Source of the DNA: Acidimicrobiia bacterium
GTDB taxonomy: Bacteria; Acidobacteriota; Terriglobia; Bryobacterales; Bryobacteraceae
Assembly: GCA_016871315.1 (NCBI GenBank)
Contig: VFZE01000006.1
Location: 62,001-126,000 of the forward strand
Reading direction: 5' to 3'
DNA length: 64,000 nucleotides
The notes beneath the pieces were generated by a model, which was given only the letters and a program-made list of their open reading frames with translations, did no database searches and had not been told where the DNA came from. How positions within the stretch are numbered: position 1 is the first letter of the stretch; every line of letters starts with the position of its first letter. Below, piece after piece: positions 23,699-33,628 of this stretch. Position numbers and translations under genes: made by a program.

Positions 23699-25726
23699 GT
23701 GGACCCCAAACTCAATCCCGAGGCGATTCGCGCCAGACGTCTGACGGGAATGGCCGTGTTCGGATTCCTGTGGGCGGCGGTGATCGTCGCGCGCCTTTTC
23801 TATCTGCAAGGCCCCAAGCATGAGGAACTGCTGAAGCACGCCGACAAGCGGCAACATCTTTCGCTCGAGATCAAGGCCCCGCGCGGGACGATCGTCGATC
23901 GCGCGGGGGAGAAGCTTGTCGTCAGCGTGCTGGCGGAGTCCCTGGCCATCAATCCGCGGCTGCTGAAGGATCCGGCGATTGCGGTGGAGATTCTGTCGAG
24001 CATCCTGAAGATCGACGCGCGCAAGCTGCTGGAGCGGATTCAGGTGGCGCAAGGGCTGGATCCGGAAGGGCGCAAGCCCCGGAATCCGAAAATGAATCTC
24101 GCTTTCCTGTGGGTGAAGCGCAAGATCACGCCGGAGGAGTCGGCGCGGCTGAAAGCTTACAAGTTTGACTGGATGGAGTTCCGCCAGGAGAGCCAACGCG
24201 TTTACCTGCATGGCCGGCTGGGCGCGAATCTACTGGGGTCGGTGGATCACGAGGAGAAGGGTAACGCGGGCGTCGAGGAAAGTCTGGATGAAGATTTGCA
24301 GGGCCGGCCCGGGCAGGTCAGGGTGTTGACCGATTCGCGCCGCCGCGGCATTGAATCGCGCATCGAAGTTCCGGCGCAGCCGGGCAAGACGGTGGCGCTC
24401 ACCATCGACATCCGGCTGCAATATTACTGCGACCAGATTCTGCGCGATGCGGCGCTGCGCGAGGGCGCCGTGCGGGGCTCGGCCGTAGTCATGGATCCTC
24501 GCAATGGGGAAGTGCTGTGTATGTCGAGCTACCCGAGTTTTGACTCCAACGAGTCCTCCGCCTCGGTGGACTTCGCCAACTGGAACAATCGCGCGGTGAC
24601 CGAGCCGTTTGAGCCCGGCTCGGTGATGAAGGTCTTTTCCATCGCCGCCGGGCTGGAGTCGAAGGCGGTAGTTCCCACCGATTCCATCTTCTGTCACAAC
24701 GGGCGGATGCCCTGGTTCGGGAGCCACCTGACCGAGCACCCCGCCTACGGCTGGCTACCGGTGGAAGGTGTACTGTGGCATTCCAGCAATCTGGGGACGG
24801 CGGAGATCGCGCGGCGCACGGGCAGCCGCAACCTGTACCGCGTCCTCCACAACTCCTTCGGATTCGGCGCTCCCACCGGCATCGGGCTGCCGGCCGAGTC
24901 AAAGGGCAGCCTTGCGCCGCCAGACAAATGGGGGCAGGGAGAATTCGCGTTTGTCAGCTATGGGTATCGTATGAGTGCGACTACGCTGCAGCTGGCCAGG
25001 GCGCTGTCTGTTATCGCCAACGGCGGACTGATGGTGCAGCCGCGGCTGGTGCTTTGGAAGCAATCCGATGATGGAAACAGGGAGACATTGCCCCACAAGG
25101 CCCCGCAGCGTGTGTTGCGCCCGGAGACGGCCATCCAGACGCAGCTGATGATGGAGGGCGTGATCCTGAAGGGCACGGGCAAGCTTGCCCGCCTGGTGAG
25201 TCACACCGCCGGAGGAAAAACCGGAACGGCCAAGATCTGGGACCCGAACGCGAAGGTCTACACCAGTTTTTATAACGGAAGCTTTGTCGGATTTGCGCCG
25301 TTATCGGATCCGCGCGTCGTCGTGGCGGTCAGCCTGAGTCAGGTGAAAAAGGCGGCAAGCCAGGTGGCGGCTCCCGCGTTCCGTGATATCGCTTCCGCGG
25401 CGCTTCGACTGAAGGGCATTCCTGGCGATCTGCCGGAGCAGCTGCCGCAGGAAACTCCGCCGTTGGTGGCCGCCGTGATTGATCCCGAGCCCGGGCAGCC
25501 CGCGCTGGAGGAGACCGCGGTGCAGGCGGCAACAGAAACGGAGCTTGTGGTTGCCCCTCGAGTGCCCGATTTTCGCGGCAAATCGATCCGCGAGGTGATG
25601 GTGAAGTCCGTGGAGACGGGCGTGGAAGTGGTTTTGGAAGGCAGCGGGGTGGCTCGCTGGCAGGATCCGCCTGCCGGCGGATTGCTGGCCGCCGGGCGCC
25701 GCGTGAAAGTGCACTTTGCGAGATAA
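23699..25726 (+). CDS. ftsI: Peptidoglycan D,D-transpeptidase FtsI (PBP3) with PASTA domain
   Basis: A 675-residue class B penicillin-binding protein starting at GTG. One membrane helix (about 18-36) is followed by the dimerisation domain (PRGTIVDRAGEKL) and the transpeptidase domain with SxxK at Ser308-V-M-Lys311, SSN at 362-364 and KTG at 507-509. A C-terminal PASTA domain (about 613-675: RVPDFRGKSIREVMVKS) resembles Spo-type and Gram-positive PBP2x enzymes more than proteobacterial FtsI. It cross-links septal peptidoglycan together with FtsW, encoded downstream. It starts 27 bp after ftsL and its stop abuts the murE ATG. Confidence 0.95.
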   Translation: MDPKLNPEAIRARRLTGMAVFGFLWAAVIVARLFYLQGPKHEELLKHADKRQHLSLEIKAPRGTIVDRAGEKLVVSVLAESLAINPRLLKDPAIAVEILSSILKIDARKLLERIQVAQGLDPEGRKPRNPKMNLAFLWVKRKITPEESARLKAYKFDWMEFRQESQRVYLHGRLGANLLGSVDHEEKGNAGVEESLDEDLQGRPGQVRVLTDSRRRGIESRIEVPAQPGKTVALTIDIRLQYYCDQILRDAALREGAVRGSAVVMDPRNGEVLCMSSYPSFDSNESSASVDFANWNNRAVTEPFEPGSVMKVFSIAAGLESKAVVPTDSIFCHNGRMPWFGSHLTEHPAYGWLPVEGVLWHSSNLGTAEIARRTGSRNLYRVLHNSFGFGAPTGIGLPAESKGSLAPPDKWGQGEFAFVSYGYRMSATTLQLARALSVIANGGLMVQPRLVLWKQSDDGNRETLPHKAPQRVLRPETAIQTQLMMEGVILKGTGKLARLVSHTAGGKTGTAKIWDPNAKVYTSFYNGSFVGFAPLSDPRVVVAVSLSQVKKAASQVAAPAFRDIASAALRLKGIPGDLPEQLPQETPPLVAAVIDPEPGQPALEETAVQAATETELVVAPRVPDFRGKSIREVMVKSVETGVEVVLEGSGVARWQDPPAGGLLAAGRRVKVHFAR

Positions 25727-27259
25727 ATGGCGGTCATGGTGATGGCTGAACAAACTCTGGAGCCGGTCCAGCTCGGGCAGCTGCTGGAAGCAGCCCAACT
25801 TGCCATCGATCTGCCGGCGGAGGAGAGTTTGCGCCTGTGGGTCCGCGGCCTGGACTACGATTCGCGGCGCATTGAGCCGGGCTGGCTGTTCTTCGCTTTC
25901 GCCGGCAGCAGGGCCGACGGGCGCCGGTTCGCAGCAGCCGCAATGGAAAAAGGAGCTGTTGGCGTGGTCAGCCAGGAGCAGCCACCGCCTGGGTTTTCCG
26001 GCTTGTGGATCCGGGTTCCTCATGCGCGCCAGGCGATGGCGCTGATGGCGCGCTGCCTGTATGCGGCGGCGGCGGAGCAGACTCGCGTGGCCGGCGTGAC
26101 AGGCACGAACGCCAAGACTACCGTGTGCACACTCACGGACCGGCTGCTGCGCGCTGCCGGGCGCAGGACGGCGCTCGTCGGCACGATCGAGTACCAGGTG
26201 GCGGGCCGCACCTATCCGGCGCCGAACACAACGCCGGAGGCGCTGGATTTGTACCGGCTGTTTGATGAATTGCGCGCGGCAGGGGGCCGGGATGCGACAA
26301 TGGAGGTTTCCTCGCACGCTCTCAGCTTGGGGCGTGTCCACGGAGTCAAGTTCCACACCGCTGTATTCACCAACCTCTCGCGCGACCACCTGGACTTTCA
26401 CCCGGACATGGAATCCTATTTCGCCGCCAAATGCGAGTTGTTCCGAGGCCAGCAGGCCTCGCCGCCGGAGCATGCCGTGGTGAACCGCGATGACGCCTGG
26501 GCGCACCGGATTCCGCTTTCTTCTTCGGCCAAGGTTGTATGGTACGGGCTTTCTCCGCAGGCCGAGCTTCACGCCGGCGGCATCGAGGCGGACATGCACG
26601 GTCTACGTTTCACGCTGCACTGGCAAGGGCGCGCCTACTCGGTCCAAAGTCCGCTCGCCGGCCGCATCAACGTCTATAACCTGCTGGCGGCTTTCGGCGC
26701 CGGCCTCGCCTTCGGCCTGGAGCCGGAGGCGATGGTGGAGACGATGAGGCGGCTGGGGCCCGTCGCCGGCCGCTTTGAGCGTGTCGATCTCGGGCAGCCG
26801 TTCCTGGCCGTGGTGGATTACGCTCACACCGACGATGCATTGCGCAACGCTATCTCCGTGGCACGCCAAGTCTCGACCGGCCGCGTGATCACGCTGTTCG
26901 GTTGCGGCGGCGACCGCGACCGGGAGAAGCGTCCGCTGATGGGGCAGGCCGCCGGCGAACTCAGCGATTTTGTCGTGCTGACATCGGACAACCCGCGCAG
27001 CGAGGATCCGCTGGTCATCATTAACGACGCCCTCGTCGGGCTGCGCCGCACCGACGTCAGCCACCGCATTGAACCGGACCGGCGGCGGGCGATTCGCCTG
27101 GCCCTGGAAGAAGCGCGTCCTGGCGACGTCGTGCTGATCGCCGGCAAGGGACACGAGCCGTATCAGGAGCTGGCCTCCGGCAAGATCCACTTCGACGATC
27201 GGGAAACAACAAGAGAGATTTTGAAGGAATTCGGTTACGGCCGGGAGGAGGCTCGATGA
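25727..27259 (+). CDS. murE: UDP-N-acetylmuramoyl-tripeptide synthetase MurE (meso-diaminopimelate-adding)
   Basis: A 510-residue cytoplasmic Mur ligase that adds the third stem-peptide residue. N-terminal uridine-binding domain, ATP loop GTNAKTT (126-132), central HALSLGRVHGVKFHTAVFTNLSRDHLDFH and the C-terminal VVDYAHTDDALRNAI. The specificity motif is DNPR (421-424), which marks meso-diaminopimelate enzymes, so the murein should be A1-gamma type. The ATG follows the ftsI stop without a gap. The stop overlaps an ATG (ATGA at 27256) preceded by GGAGGAGG, a coupled start at the position where murF is expected. Confidence 0.95.
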   Translation: MAVMVMAEQTLEPVQLGQLLEAAQLAIDLPAEESLRLWVRGLDYDSRRIEPGWLFFAFAGSRADGRRFAAAAMEKGAVGVVSQEQPPPGFSGLWIRVPHARQAMALMARCLYAAAAEQTRVAGVTGTNAKTTVCTLTDRLLRAAGRRTALVGTIEYQVAGRTYPAPNTTPEALDLYRLFDELRAAGGRDATMEVSSHALSLGRVHGVKFHTAVFTNLSRDHLDFHPDMESYFAAKCELFRGQQASPPEHAVVNRDDAWAHRIPLSSSAKVVWYGLSPQAELHAGGIEADMHGLRFTLHWQGRAYSVQSPLAGRINVYNLLAAFGAGLAFGLEPEAMVETMRRLGPVAGRFERVDLGQPFLAVVDYAHTDDALRNAISVARQVSTGRVITLFGCGGDRDREKRPLMGQAAGELSDFVVLTSDNPRSEDPLVIINDALVGLRRTDVSHRIEPDRRRAIRLALEEARPGDVVLIAGKGHEPYQELASGKIHFDDRETTREILKEFGYGREEAR

Positions 27260-27463
27260 GCCCCGCGGCCGCCCGATACGATCTCGGCCGTTTGGCCGGG
27301 CCTCCGGCAGGCGTGGCAGGACCATGTCACGCTCGCGCCGGAGAATTTGTGCTCATTGGGAGACGCGGCGGCGCAAGCCGGCCATTGGGACGCGAACTTT
27401 TTGCCGGCCCATGCCGCCGCGCACTTTTTTGAGCGGGGAAGATGATCCTTCTCAGGCAGGACG
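27260..27463 (+). other. murE-mraY gap where murF is normally found
   Basis: Only 204 bp separate murE from mraY. A coupled start (ATG at 27256 with GGAGGAGG upstream) opens a 58-codon frame to 27432 that does not resemble MurF: no GTNGKT loop, mostly Gly/Arg/Ala. The murE frame itself, read past its stop, stays open to 27445 and has more protein-like composition. I see neither a full gene nor recognisable MurF pieces. This may be the scar of a murF deletion or relocation. Confidence 0.5.
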
Positions 27464-28597
27464 ATGCTTTACTGGCTCTTATTCGAACGATTGCACACCA
27501 GTTTCGGGCCGTTGCGGCTCTTCGGCTATGTCACTTTCCGCGCGGCCTTCGCCTCGCTGACGGCGCTGCTGCTGTGCATTGTGCTCGGCCCGTGGCTCAT
27601 CGGCCGGCTACGGCGGTTTCAGATTCAGCAGTACATCGGCGAACATGCGCCGGCTTCTCATAAGCGCAAGGCCGGCACGCCTACCATGGGCGGCGTGCTG
27701 ATTATCATCTCCATCGTCATCCCGACGCTGCTTTATACCAATCTGCGCAGCCCTTACCCTTGGGTGGCCATTTTCGGGCTCGTCTCCTTCGGCGCCATCG
27801 GCTTTCTGGATGATTACATCAAGGTAACCAGGCGGCGCAATCTCGGCCTCACCGCCAAAATGAAGTTTTCCTTGCAGGTGCTGGCGGCGTTTCTGGTGGG
27901 CGTGCAGTTGGTGGTGCTGCATGCCGCCGGCCAGTATTCCACGGCGATGAATGTGCCGTTCTTCAAGCAGATCAAGCCGGACCTTTTGATCGACAGTCTG
28001 CTCGATTCTCCCTACACCTATCCGCTCGCTTTTATCTTCTTTTTCGGTTTTCTGGTGGTCGTGCTGGTGGGTTCGGCCAACGCCGTCAACCTCACCGACG
28101 GCTTGGACGGTCTTGCCACTGGACTCATGATCATCGCCGCCGGGGCCATCACTGTCCTGACTTATATGGGCGGCCACCGCGACTTCGCCCTCTATCTGGA
28201 TCTGTTGCGCGTGCCCGGCGGCGCCGAACTCACCATCTTTTGCAGCGCCATGACCGGCGCCTGTCTCGGCTTTCTCTGGTGGAACGCGCACCCGGCCGAC
28301 ATTTTCATGGGCGACGTCGGCGCCCTCGCATTGGGTGCGGGGCTGGCCACGGTGGCCGTGCTCATCAAGCAGGAGATTCTGCTGCTGTTCATCGGCGGCG
28401 TTTACGTGATCGAGTGCCTGTCGGTGATCATTCAGGTGGGTGGCAACCGGCTGTTCGGCAAACGGCTGTTTCTTCGCTCCCCGCTCCATCATCATTTCGA
28501 GGAATTGGGTTGGGAGGAGTCGAAGATCATCACACGGTTTTGGATTCTCGGCCTGGTTGTGGCGCTGTTCGCGCTGACCACGCTCAAGCTGAGGTAA
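27464..28597 (+). CDS. mraY: Phospho-N-acetylmuramoyl-pentapeptide-transferase MraY
   Basis: A 377-residue polytopic enzyme that moves phospho-MurNAc-pentapeptide from UDP to undecaprenyl phosphate, forming lipid I. Signature segments: HKRKAGTPTMGGVLII, FLDDYIKV with the catalytic Asp pair, NAVNLTDGLDGLATG, and MGDVGALALGAGL. The C-terminal LFLRSPLHHHFEELGWEE has the conserved HHH. About ten membrane helices. Ribosome site AGGCAGGA precedes the ATG. It lies directly after the murF gap and 7 bp before murD. Confidence 0.96.
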   Translation: MLYWLLFERLHTSFGPLRLFGYVTFRAAFASLTALLLCIVLGPWLIGRLRRFQIQQYIGEHAPASHKRKAGTPTMGGVLIIISIVIPTLLYTNLRSPYPWVAIFGLVSFGAIGFLDDYIKVTRRRNLGLTAKMKFSLQVLAAFLVGVQLVVLHAAGQYSTAMNVPFFKQIKPDLLIDSLLDSPYTYPLAFIFFFGFLVVVLVGSANAVNLTDGLDGLATGLMIIAAGAITVLTYMGGHRDFALYLDLLRVPGGAELTIFCSAMTGACLGFLWWNAHPADIFMGDVGALALGAGLATVAVLIKQEILLLFIGGVYVIECLSVIIQVGGNRLFGKRLFLRSPLHHHFEELGWEESKIITRFWILGLVVALFALTTLKLR

Positions 28598-28604
28598 GCG
28601 AACG

Positions 28605-29978
28605 ATGCAAGTGGCGCGAGTGGAATTGATCGGTGCCGGCGTGCTGGTCATCGGAATGGCCCGTTCGGGCCTGGCCGCCGTACGCCTGCTTGCCGCGCAA
28701 GGTGCGCGCGTCACCGCCTGCGACCAGAAGCGGCCGGAGGAAATCCCCGATGCCGCTGCCGATCTTGCCCAGCTGGGGGTGGCGCTGATTCCGCAAACTC
28801 CCGATGTGGGACTGAACCGCGATCTTGTGGTCGTCTCGCCTGGCGTACCCGCCGATGCCGAGCCGCTGGCCAACGCGCGCCGCGCCGGTGTGCCGGTGAT
28901 CGGCGAGCTGGAACTGGCCAGCTACTTCCTGAAGGGGCGCACCATCGCTATTACCGGATCGAATGGAAAAACAACCACAACGGCTCTCGTTGGCCACATT
29001 CTGCGCGCATGCGGGATTCCGGCGCAGGTGGGCGGCAACATCGGCACCGCGCCGGCATCGATGGTGGACTCCTCGCGGCCCGGCCAGTGGAACGTACTGG
29101 AGGTTTCCAGCTTTCAACTGGAAACGATTTCTCATTTCCGCGCTGACATCGGCGTCGCGCTCAACCTCAGTCCGGACCACCTGGACCGCCACGGGAGCAT
29201 GGAAACCTACGCGGCGGCCAAATCGCGCCTGTTTCGCACGCAGCGCCAGCAGGACTGGGCGGTCCTCAACGCCGATGATCCGATCTGCCTCTCCTATGCG
29301 TCGATCTCGCGCGGGCGGCCGGTCTGGTTCAGCCTGCAGCGCGTAGTCACTCCGGGAGTCTGGCTGAACCGGGGCACGATTCTCTTTGACGATCAAACGG
29401 TGATGCAGGCCTCCGAGATCCCCCTGCGCGGCCTGCACAACGTGGAGAATGTGCTTGCCGCTACTGCCGCGGCAAGGCTGGCCGGCGCCGACCTAAAGGC
29501 CCTCGCCGGGGCGGTGAAGAGCTTCCCGGGCGTGGAGCACCGTCTGGAATTCGTGCGTTCGCTCGCTGGCGTGGATTATTTCAACGACTCCAAGGCGACC
29601 AATGTCGATGCGGCTCTCAAGGCGATCCAAGCCTTTCCCGGCAGCCTCTGGGTGATCCTGGGCGGCAAGGACAAGGACAGCGACTTCACGCCGCTGCGCG
29701 ATGCGCTGGCCGGAAAGGTCCGCGCCGCTCTGCTGATCGGCGCCGCCGCCTCCAAAATCGCCGCCCAGCTTGCCGGCGCGGTGGAACTGGCGCACTGCGG
29801 CGCCATTGAGAATGCTCTTGATTACGCCTGGCGCCACGCCAAGCCCGGCGACACCGTGCTGCTGGCGCCGGCCTGCGCCAGCTTCGATCAATTCGAGAAT
29901 TTCGAGTACCGCGGCCGCTGGTTCAAGCAATGCGTCAACCGGCTAGCCGAGGGCAGCTCCGAGGAGGTTCGATCATGA
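28605..29978 (+). CDS. murD: UDP-N-acetylmuramoyl-L-alanine--D-glutamate ligase MurD
   Basis: A 457-residue cytoplasmic Mur ligase. It has an N-terminal Rossmann-like domain (VLVIGMARSGLAAVRLL), ATP loop GSNGKTTTTALVG, the EVSSFQLETI motif, LSPDHLDRHGSMETYAAAK, and C-terminal YFNDSKATNVDAALKAI and ILGGKDKDSDF. It attaches D-glutamate to UDP-MurNAc-L-Ala. The stop overlaps the ftsW ATG by 4 bp, indicating translational coupling. Length and motifs are normal for the family. Confidence 0.96.
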   Translation: MQVARVELIGAGVLVIGMARSGLAAVRLLAAQGARVTACDQKRPEEIPDAAADLAQLGVALIPQTPDVGLNRDLVVVSPGVPADAEPLANARRAGVPVIGELELASYFLKGRTIAITGSNGKTTTTALVGHILRACGIPAQVGGNIGTAPASMVDSSRPGQWNVLEVSSFQLETISHFRADIGVALNLSPDHLDRHGSMETYAAAKSRLFRTQRQQDWAVLNADDPICLSYASISRGRPVWFSLQRVVTPGVWLNRGTILFDDQTVMQASEIPLRGLHNVENVLAATAAARLAGADLKALAGAVKSFPGVEHRLEFVRSLAGVDYFNDSKATNVDAALKAIQAFPGSLWVILGGKDKDSDFTPLRDALAGKVRAALLIGAAASKIAAQLAGAVELAHCGAIENALDYAWRHAKPGDTVLLAPACASFDQFENFEYRGRWFKQCVNRLAEGSSEEVRS

Positions 29979-31132
29979 AGAAACAAGGACAGGTGCGCGG
30001 CCAGATGGACTGGCTGTTGTTTTTCACCGCCCTGATTCTCATCTCCTTCGGGCTGGTCATGGTCTACAGCTCCTCTTCGCTGATTGCCGAGTTCCGCTTT
30101 AACAGGGACCACTACTATTTCGTGTTGCGGCAGGCCAGCGCGGCGGCGCTGGCTTTCCTGTTGCTGATGCTGATGAGCCGGCACGACTATCGCAGGCTCC
30201 GTTCTCCGCAGTGGGCCTTTGCCGGGCTGGGCGTGATCATCTTCCTGCTGATCGCGGTCTTCGTCGTCGATTCCGAGCACCACCGCTGGTTCCGCCTCCC
30301 GCTGTTCAGCGTGCAGCCGTCGGAGTTTGCCAAGCCGGCGCTGATCGTGTTTCTTGCCTGGTTCGTCACCAGGCGGCGGGAGGCGATTAATTCGCCCCAC
30401 ACGGTCTGGCCCGCGGCGATCGCCCTGGTCGGACTGGCCGGCGCCGTCGTCATCGCCGATCTCGGCACGGCGATCGTCCTGGTTGCCACCACCGCGGCGA
30501 TCTTCTACCTCGCCGGGTTGAACCGCCGCTACACGCTCATCGCCTTCGGAGCCTGTCTGCTGTTCCTCAGCGTGGCCGTCGTCTGGAAGCCGTACCGGCT
30601 GAAGCGGCTCATCGATTTCATCGATCCCGACTACAAAGTTCTGATCTACATCAACCCCAGCAAGTCCTGGCTCGCACATGCCAACACGGCTACGGTGCAG
30701 GATACCGGCCACCATGCCGAGATGTCCAAGATCGCCATCGGCGCCGGCGGCATGCTCGGCCTCGGCCTGATGCAGGGCAAGCAGAAGCTGCTCTACCTGC
30801 CGGAGGCGCATACCGATTTTATCTACGCCATCGTCGCCGAAGAGCTCGGATTTCTCGGGGCCGTGCTGCTGCTGGCCGGTTTTCTGATCATTCTTTACCG
30901 CGGCTACCAGCTATATTTCAAGGCGTCGGATGAATTCGGCAGATACCTGGCGGTTGGCGTCACCACCTCCATCGTTTTTCAAGCGCTGCTCAATATGAGC
31001 ATCGTTCTGGATCTCGGGCCAACCAAGGGAATCCCTCTGCCGCTGATCAGCTACGGCGGCAGCTCCCTGGTCAGCTCGGCCATTTCGCTCGGCTTGCTGC
31101 TGAGCGTGAGTGAGAGGGTCAATGAGTCGTGA
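29975..31132 (+). CDS. ftsW: SEDS peptidoglycan polymerase FtsW
   Basis: A 385-residue, ten-helix SEDS protein. The start is the ATG at 29975, overlapping the murD stop. The longer frame from 29930 is unlikely. Family segments: MDWLLFFTALILISFGLVMVYSSS, FSVQPSEFAKPALIVFLAWF (conserved PSE), a large extracytoplasmic loop with FIDPDYKVLIYINPSKSWLA, HTDFIYAIVAEELGFLGA and the closing GIPLPLISYGGSSLVSSA. FtsW polymerises septal glycan strands from lipid II with the FtsI transpeptidase. The stop overlaps the murG start by 11 bp. Confidence 0.95.
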   Translation: MKKQGQVRGQMDWLLFFTALILISFGLVMVYSSSSLIAEFRFNRDHYYFVLRQASAAALAFLLLMLMSRHDYRRLRSPQWAFAGLGVIIFLLIAVFVVDSEHHRWFRLPLFSVQPSEFAKPALIVFLAWFVTRRREAINSPHTVWPAAIALVGLAGAVVIADLGTAIVLVATTAAIFYLAGLNRRYTLIAFGACLLFLSVAVVWKPYRLKRLIDFIDPDYKVLIYINPSKSWLAHANTATVQDTGHHAEMSKIAIGAGGMLGLGLMQGKQKLLYLPEAHTDFIYAIVAEELGFLGAVLLLAGFLIILYRGYQLYFKASDEFGRYLAVGVTTSIVFQALLNMSIVLDLGPTKGIPLPLISYGGSSLVSSAISLGLLLSVSERVNES

Positions 31133-32246
31133 GCCTCTCCTGTTCGTCATGGCGGCCGGAGGTACGGGAGGCCACATCATCCCCGCGCTGGCCGTCGCCA
31201 ATCTGCTGCGCACCCGCGGACACCGCGTGCTTTTTGTCGGTACCAGGGAAGGCATGGAGGCAAGGCTGGCCCAGGGAGCCGGATATGAAATGGAATGGGT
31301 GGAGATCGGAGGCCTGCAGCGAGTCGGCTTCCGGCGCGCCGTGCGGACGTTTCGCCAGCTCCCCGTTGCCGTCGTGCGGCTGTGGCGGCGCCTGCGGCAG
31401 CTGCGCCCCGGGGCCGTCTTCAGTACGGGAGGCTTTGTGGCTGGCCCTGTGATCGCCGCTGCCTGGCTGGCCGGAATTCCCGTTGTGGCCATGGAACCGA
31501 ACGCCATGCCCGGTCTCACTCACCGCATGGCGGGCCGCATGTGCCGCCGGGTGTTGCTCGGCTCGGCCGCCGCCGCGAGGTTTTTTCCCGCAGGGCGCAG
31601 CGAGGTCACCGGCATCCCCGTTCGCGAGGAGTTCTTCGCCGCGCCACCCGCATCCACCGGCCCCCAACTGCGCGTGCTGATCACCGGCGGCAGCCAGGGT
31701 TCGCGCACTCTCAACCAGGCGTTTCAGCAGAGTTGGCCGCAGTTCCGGCAACCCGGCTCGCCCGTTCAGTTTCTCCATCAGAGCGGCAAGACCGCCGCCG
31801 AGGATCTCGGCCGGGAGTTCGCTCTCACCGGCCTCTCTGGCCAGGTGACTCCGTTCATTGACGACATGGCCGCCGCCTTCGCCGCCGCCGACCTGGTGGT
31901 GTGCCGCGCCGGAGCCAGCACCGTCGCCGAGCTGGCCGCTTCCGGCAGGCCGTCCATACTCGTGCCTTTTCCGTTCGCCACCGACGATCATCAGCGGCAC
32001 AATGCCGAAGCCATGGAACGCGCCGGCGCGGCGCGCGTGGTGGCGGACCGCGACCTTGACGGCAGGCGGCTGCACCAGGAGATCACCGCCCTGGCCGCCG
32101 ATCCGGTACGACGGCTGCGCATGGCGGAAGCGGCCCGGGCGCTGGGGAGGCCCGAGGCGGCGCGGCGTGCCGCCGGGATTCTGGAAGAACAGGCCGGCAA
32201 AACAGTGGTTGACTTGGCGGCGGAAAGCCGAAACAATACAAGATAA
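31122..32246 (+). CDS. murG: Lipid II synthase MurG (UDP-GlcNAc:lipid I transferase)
   Basis: A 374-residue GT28-family peripheral membrane enzyme that adds GlcNAc to lipid I. The ATG at 31122 is favoured ([22 protein letters not shown]), placing the diphosphate loop GGTGGH near the N-terminus. Other signatures: [80 protein letters not shown]. Overlaps the end of ftsW by 11 bp and precedes murC by 2 bp. Confidence 0.95.
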   Translation: MSREPLLFVMAAGGTGGHIIPALAVANLLRTRGHRVLFVGTREGMEARLAQGAGYEMEWVEIGGLQRVGFRRAVRTFRQLPVAVVRLWRRLRQLRPGAVFSTGGFVAGPVIAAAWLAGIPVVAMEPNAMPGLTHRMAGRMCRRVLLGSAAAARFFPAGRSEVTGIPVREEFFAAPPASTGPQLRVLITGGSQGSRTLNQAFQQSWPQFRQPGSPVQFLHQSGKTAAEDLGREFALTGLSGQVTPFIDDMAAAFAAADLVVCRAGASTVAELAASGRPSILVPFPFATDDHQRHNAEAMERAGAARVVADRDLDGRRLHQEITALAADPVRRLRMAEAARALGRPEAARRAAGILEEQAGKTVVDLAAESRNNTR

Positions 32247-32248
32247 AA

Positions 32249-33628
32249 ATGTTTTTTAAGCCCCAGCACCTCCACTTCACCGGTATCGGCGGTATCGGCA
32301 TGAGTGGTATTGCGGAAGTGCTTCTCAACTTGGGCTACACCATCTCCGGTTCCGATCTCAAGCTCGGGCCGATTACCGAGCGGCTTGCCTCGCTCGGCGC
32401 CACCATCTACAAAGGCCACGCGCCGGAAAACGTCGCCGGCGCGCGCGCGCTGGTCGTGAGCTCCGCCGTGACGGAGGAGAATCCGGAAGTGCGCGAAGCG
32501 CGCCGCCGCCAGATCCCGGTGATCCCGCGCGGGGAACTGCTGGCGGAGCTGATGCGGCTGAAGTACGGCGTGGCCGTCGGCGGAAGTCACGGCAAGACGA
32601 CGACCACTTCCATGGTGGCCGCCATTCTGAGCCACGCCGGCCTGGACCCCACCGTGGTAGTCGGCGGGCGGTTGCGCTCCATCGGCGGAACCAATGCGCG
32701 CGTCGGCAAGAGCGATTTTCTGGTGGTCGAGTCCGACGAAAGCGACGGCTCCTTTTTGAAGCTGGCTCCGATCCTGGCCGTGGTCACCAACATCGACCGG
32801 GAGCACCTGGACCACTACGGCAGCTTCGACGCGGTGATGGCCGCGTTCGCCGAGTTTGTGAACAAGGTGCCCTTCTACGGCGCCGCGATTCTGTGCCTGG
32901 ACGATGAGCACGTCCAGAGGCTGCTGCCGGAAGTACGCCGCCGCACCGTTACCTATGGCGCCAGCGCACAAGCCGACCTGCGGCTGGCCGACGCCAACTA
33001 TGACGCCACCGCCAGCAAGTTCCGGCTGCGGCTGCGCGAGCGCGAGCTGGGCTGCTTTGAGCTGAATGTCGCCGGCGCGCACAACGTGCTGAACGCCACC
33101 GCCGCGGTGGCCGTGGCGCTGGAACTGGAGGTGGAGCCGAACAAGATCCGCGCCGGCTTGGCCAGCTACTCCGGTGTGGACCGGCGCATGCAGGTGAAGG
33201 GCCAGGAGGCCGGGGTCACGGTGATTGACGACTACGGCCACCATCCCACTGAAATCCGCGCCACGCTCGATGCGGCGCGCCTGGGCCGCTACCATCGCGT
33301 GCACGTGCTGTTTGAGCCGCATCGCTATTCGCGCACGCAACTGCTGATGGAGGAGTTCGCGCGCAGTTTCCATGCCGCCGACAACCTGCTGTTGATGGAC
33401 ATCTATGCCGCCTCGGAGCCGCCCATCGAGGGTGTGACGGCGGAGGCGCTCGCCGGAAAGATCCGCGAATACGGCCACCGTTCAGTCCACTACGTCGGCA
33501 CGATGGAGCGCGGCATCGAGGAGTTGGTCCGTGAGGCCGCGCGCGGCGACCTGATTCTTACGCTGGGCGCCGGTTCGGTCACCCTGGCCGGCGACATGAT
33601 TCTCTCTCGATTATCGGAAAGGAAGTGA
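32249..33628 (+). CDS. murC: UDP-N-acetylmuramate--L-alanine ligase MurC
   Basis: A 459-residue Mur ligase catalysing addition of L-Ala to UDP-MurNAc. N-terminal [35 protein letters not shown] loop [44 protein letters not shown], and C-terminal [16 protein letters not shown] and FEPHRYSRT. All key motifs are intact. It is followed without a gap by ftsQ. The murB and ddl genes often found next to murC are absent here. Confidence 0.96.
   Translation: MFFKPQHLHFTGIGGIGMSGIAEVLLNLGYTISGSDLKLGPITERLASLGATIYKGHAPENVAGARALVVSSAVTEENPEVREARRRQIPVIPRGELLAELMRLKYGVAVGGSHGKTTTTSMVAAILSHAGLDPTVVVGGRLRSIGGTNARVGKSDFLVVESDESDGSFLKLAPILAVVTNIDREHLDHYGSFDAVMAAFAEFVNKVPFYGAAILCLDDEHVQRLLPEVRRRTVTYGASAQADLRLADANYDATASKFRLRLRERELGCFELNVAGAHNVLNATAAVAVALELEVEPNKIRAGLASYSGVDRRMQVKGQEAGVTVIDDYGHHPTEIRATLDAARLGRYHRVHVLFEPHRYSRTQLLMEEFARSFHAADNLLLMDIYAASEPPIEGVTAEALAGKIREYGHRSVHYVGTMERGIEELVREAARGDLILTLGAGSVTLAGDMILSRLSERK

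Noticed and set aside
27260-27445. A divergent or split MurF in the murE-mraY gap
   Set aside because: No ATP loop, no Mur-ligase signature and far too short in all three frames.
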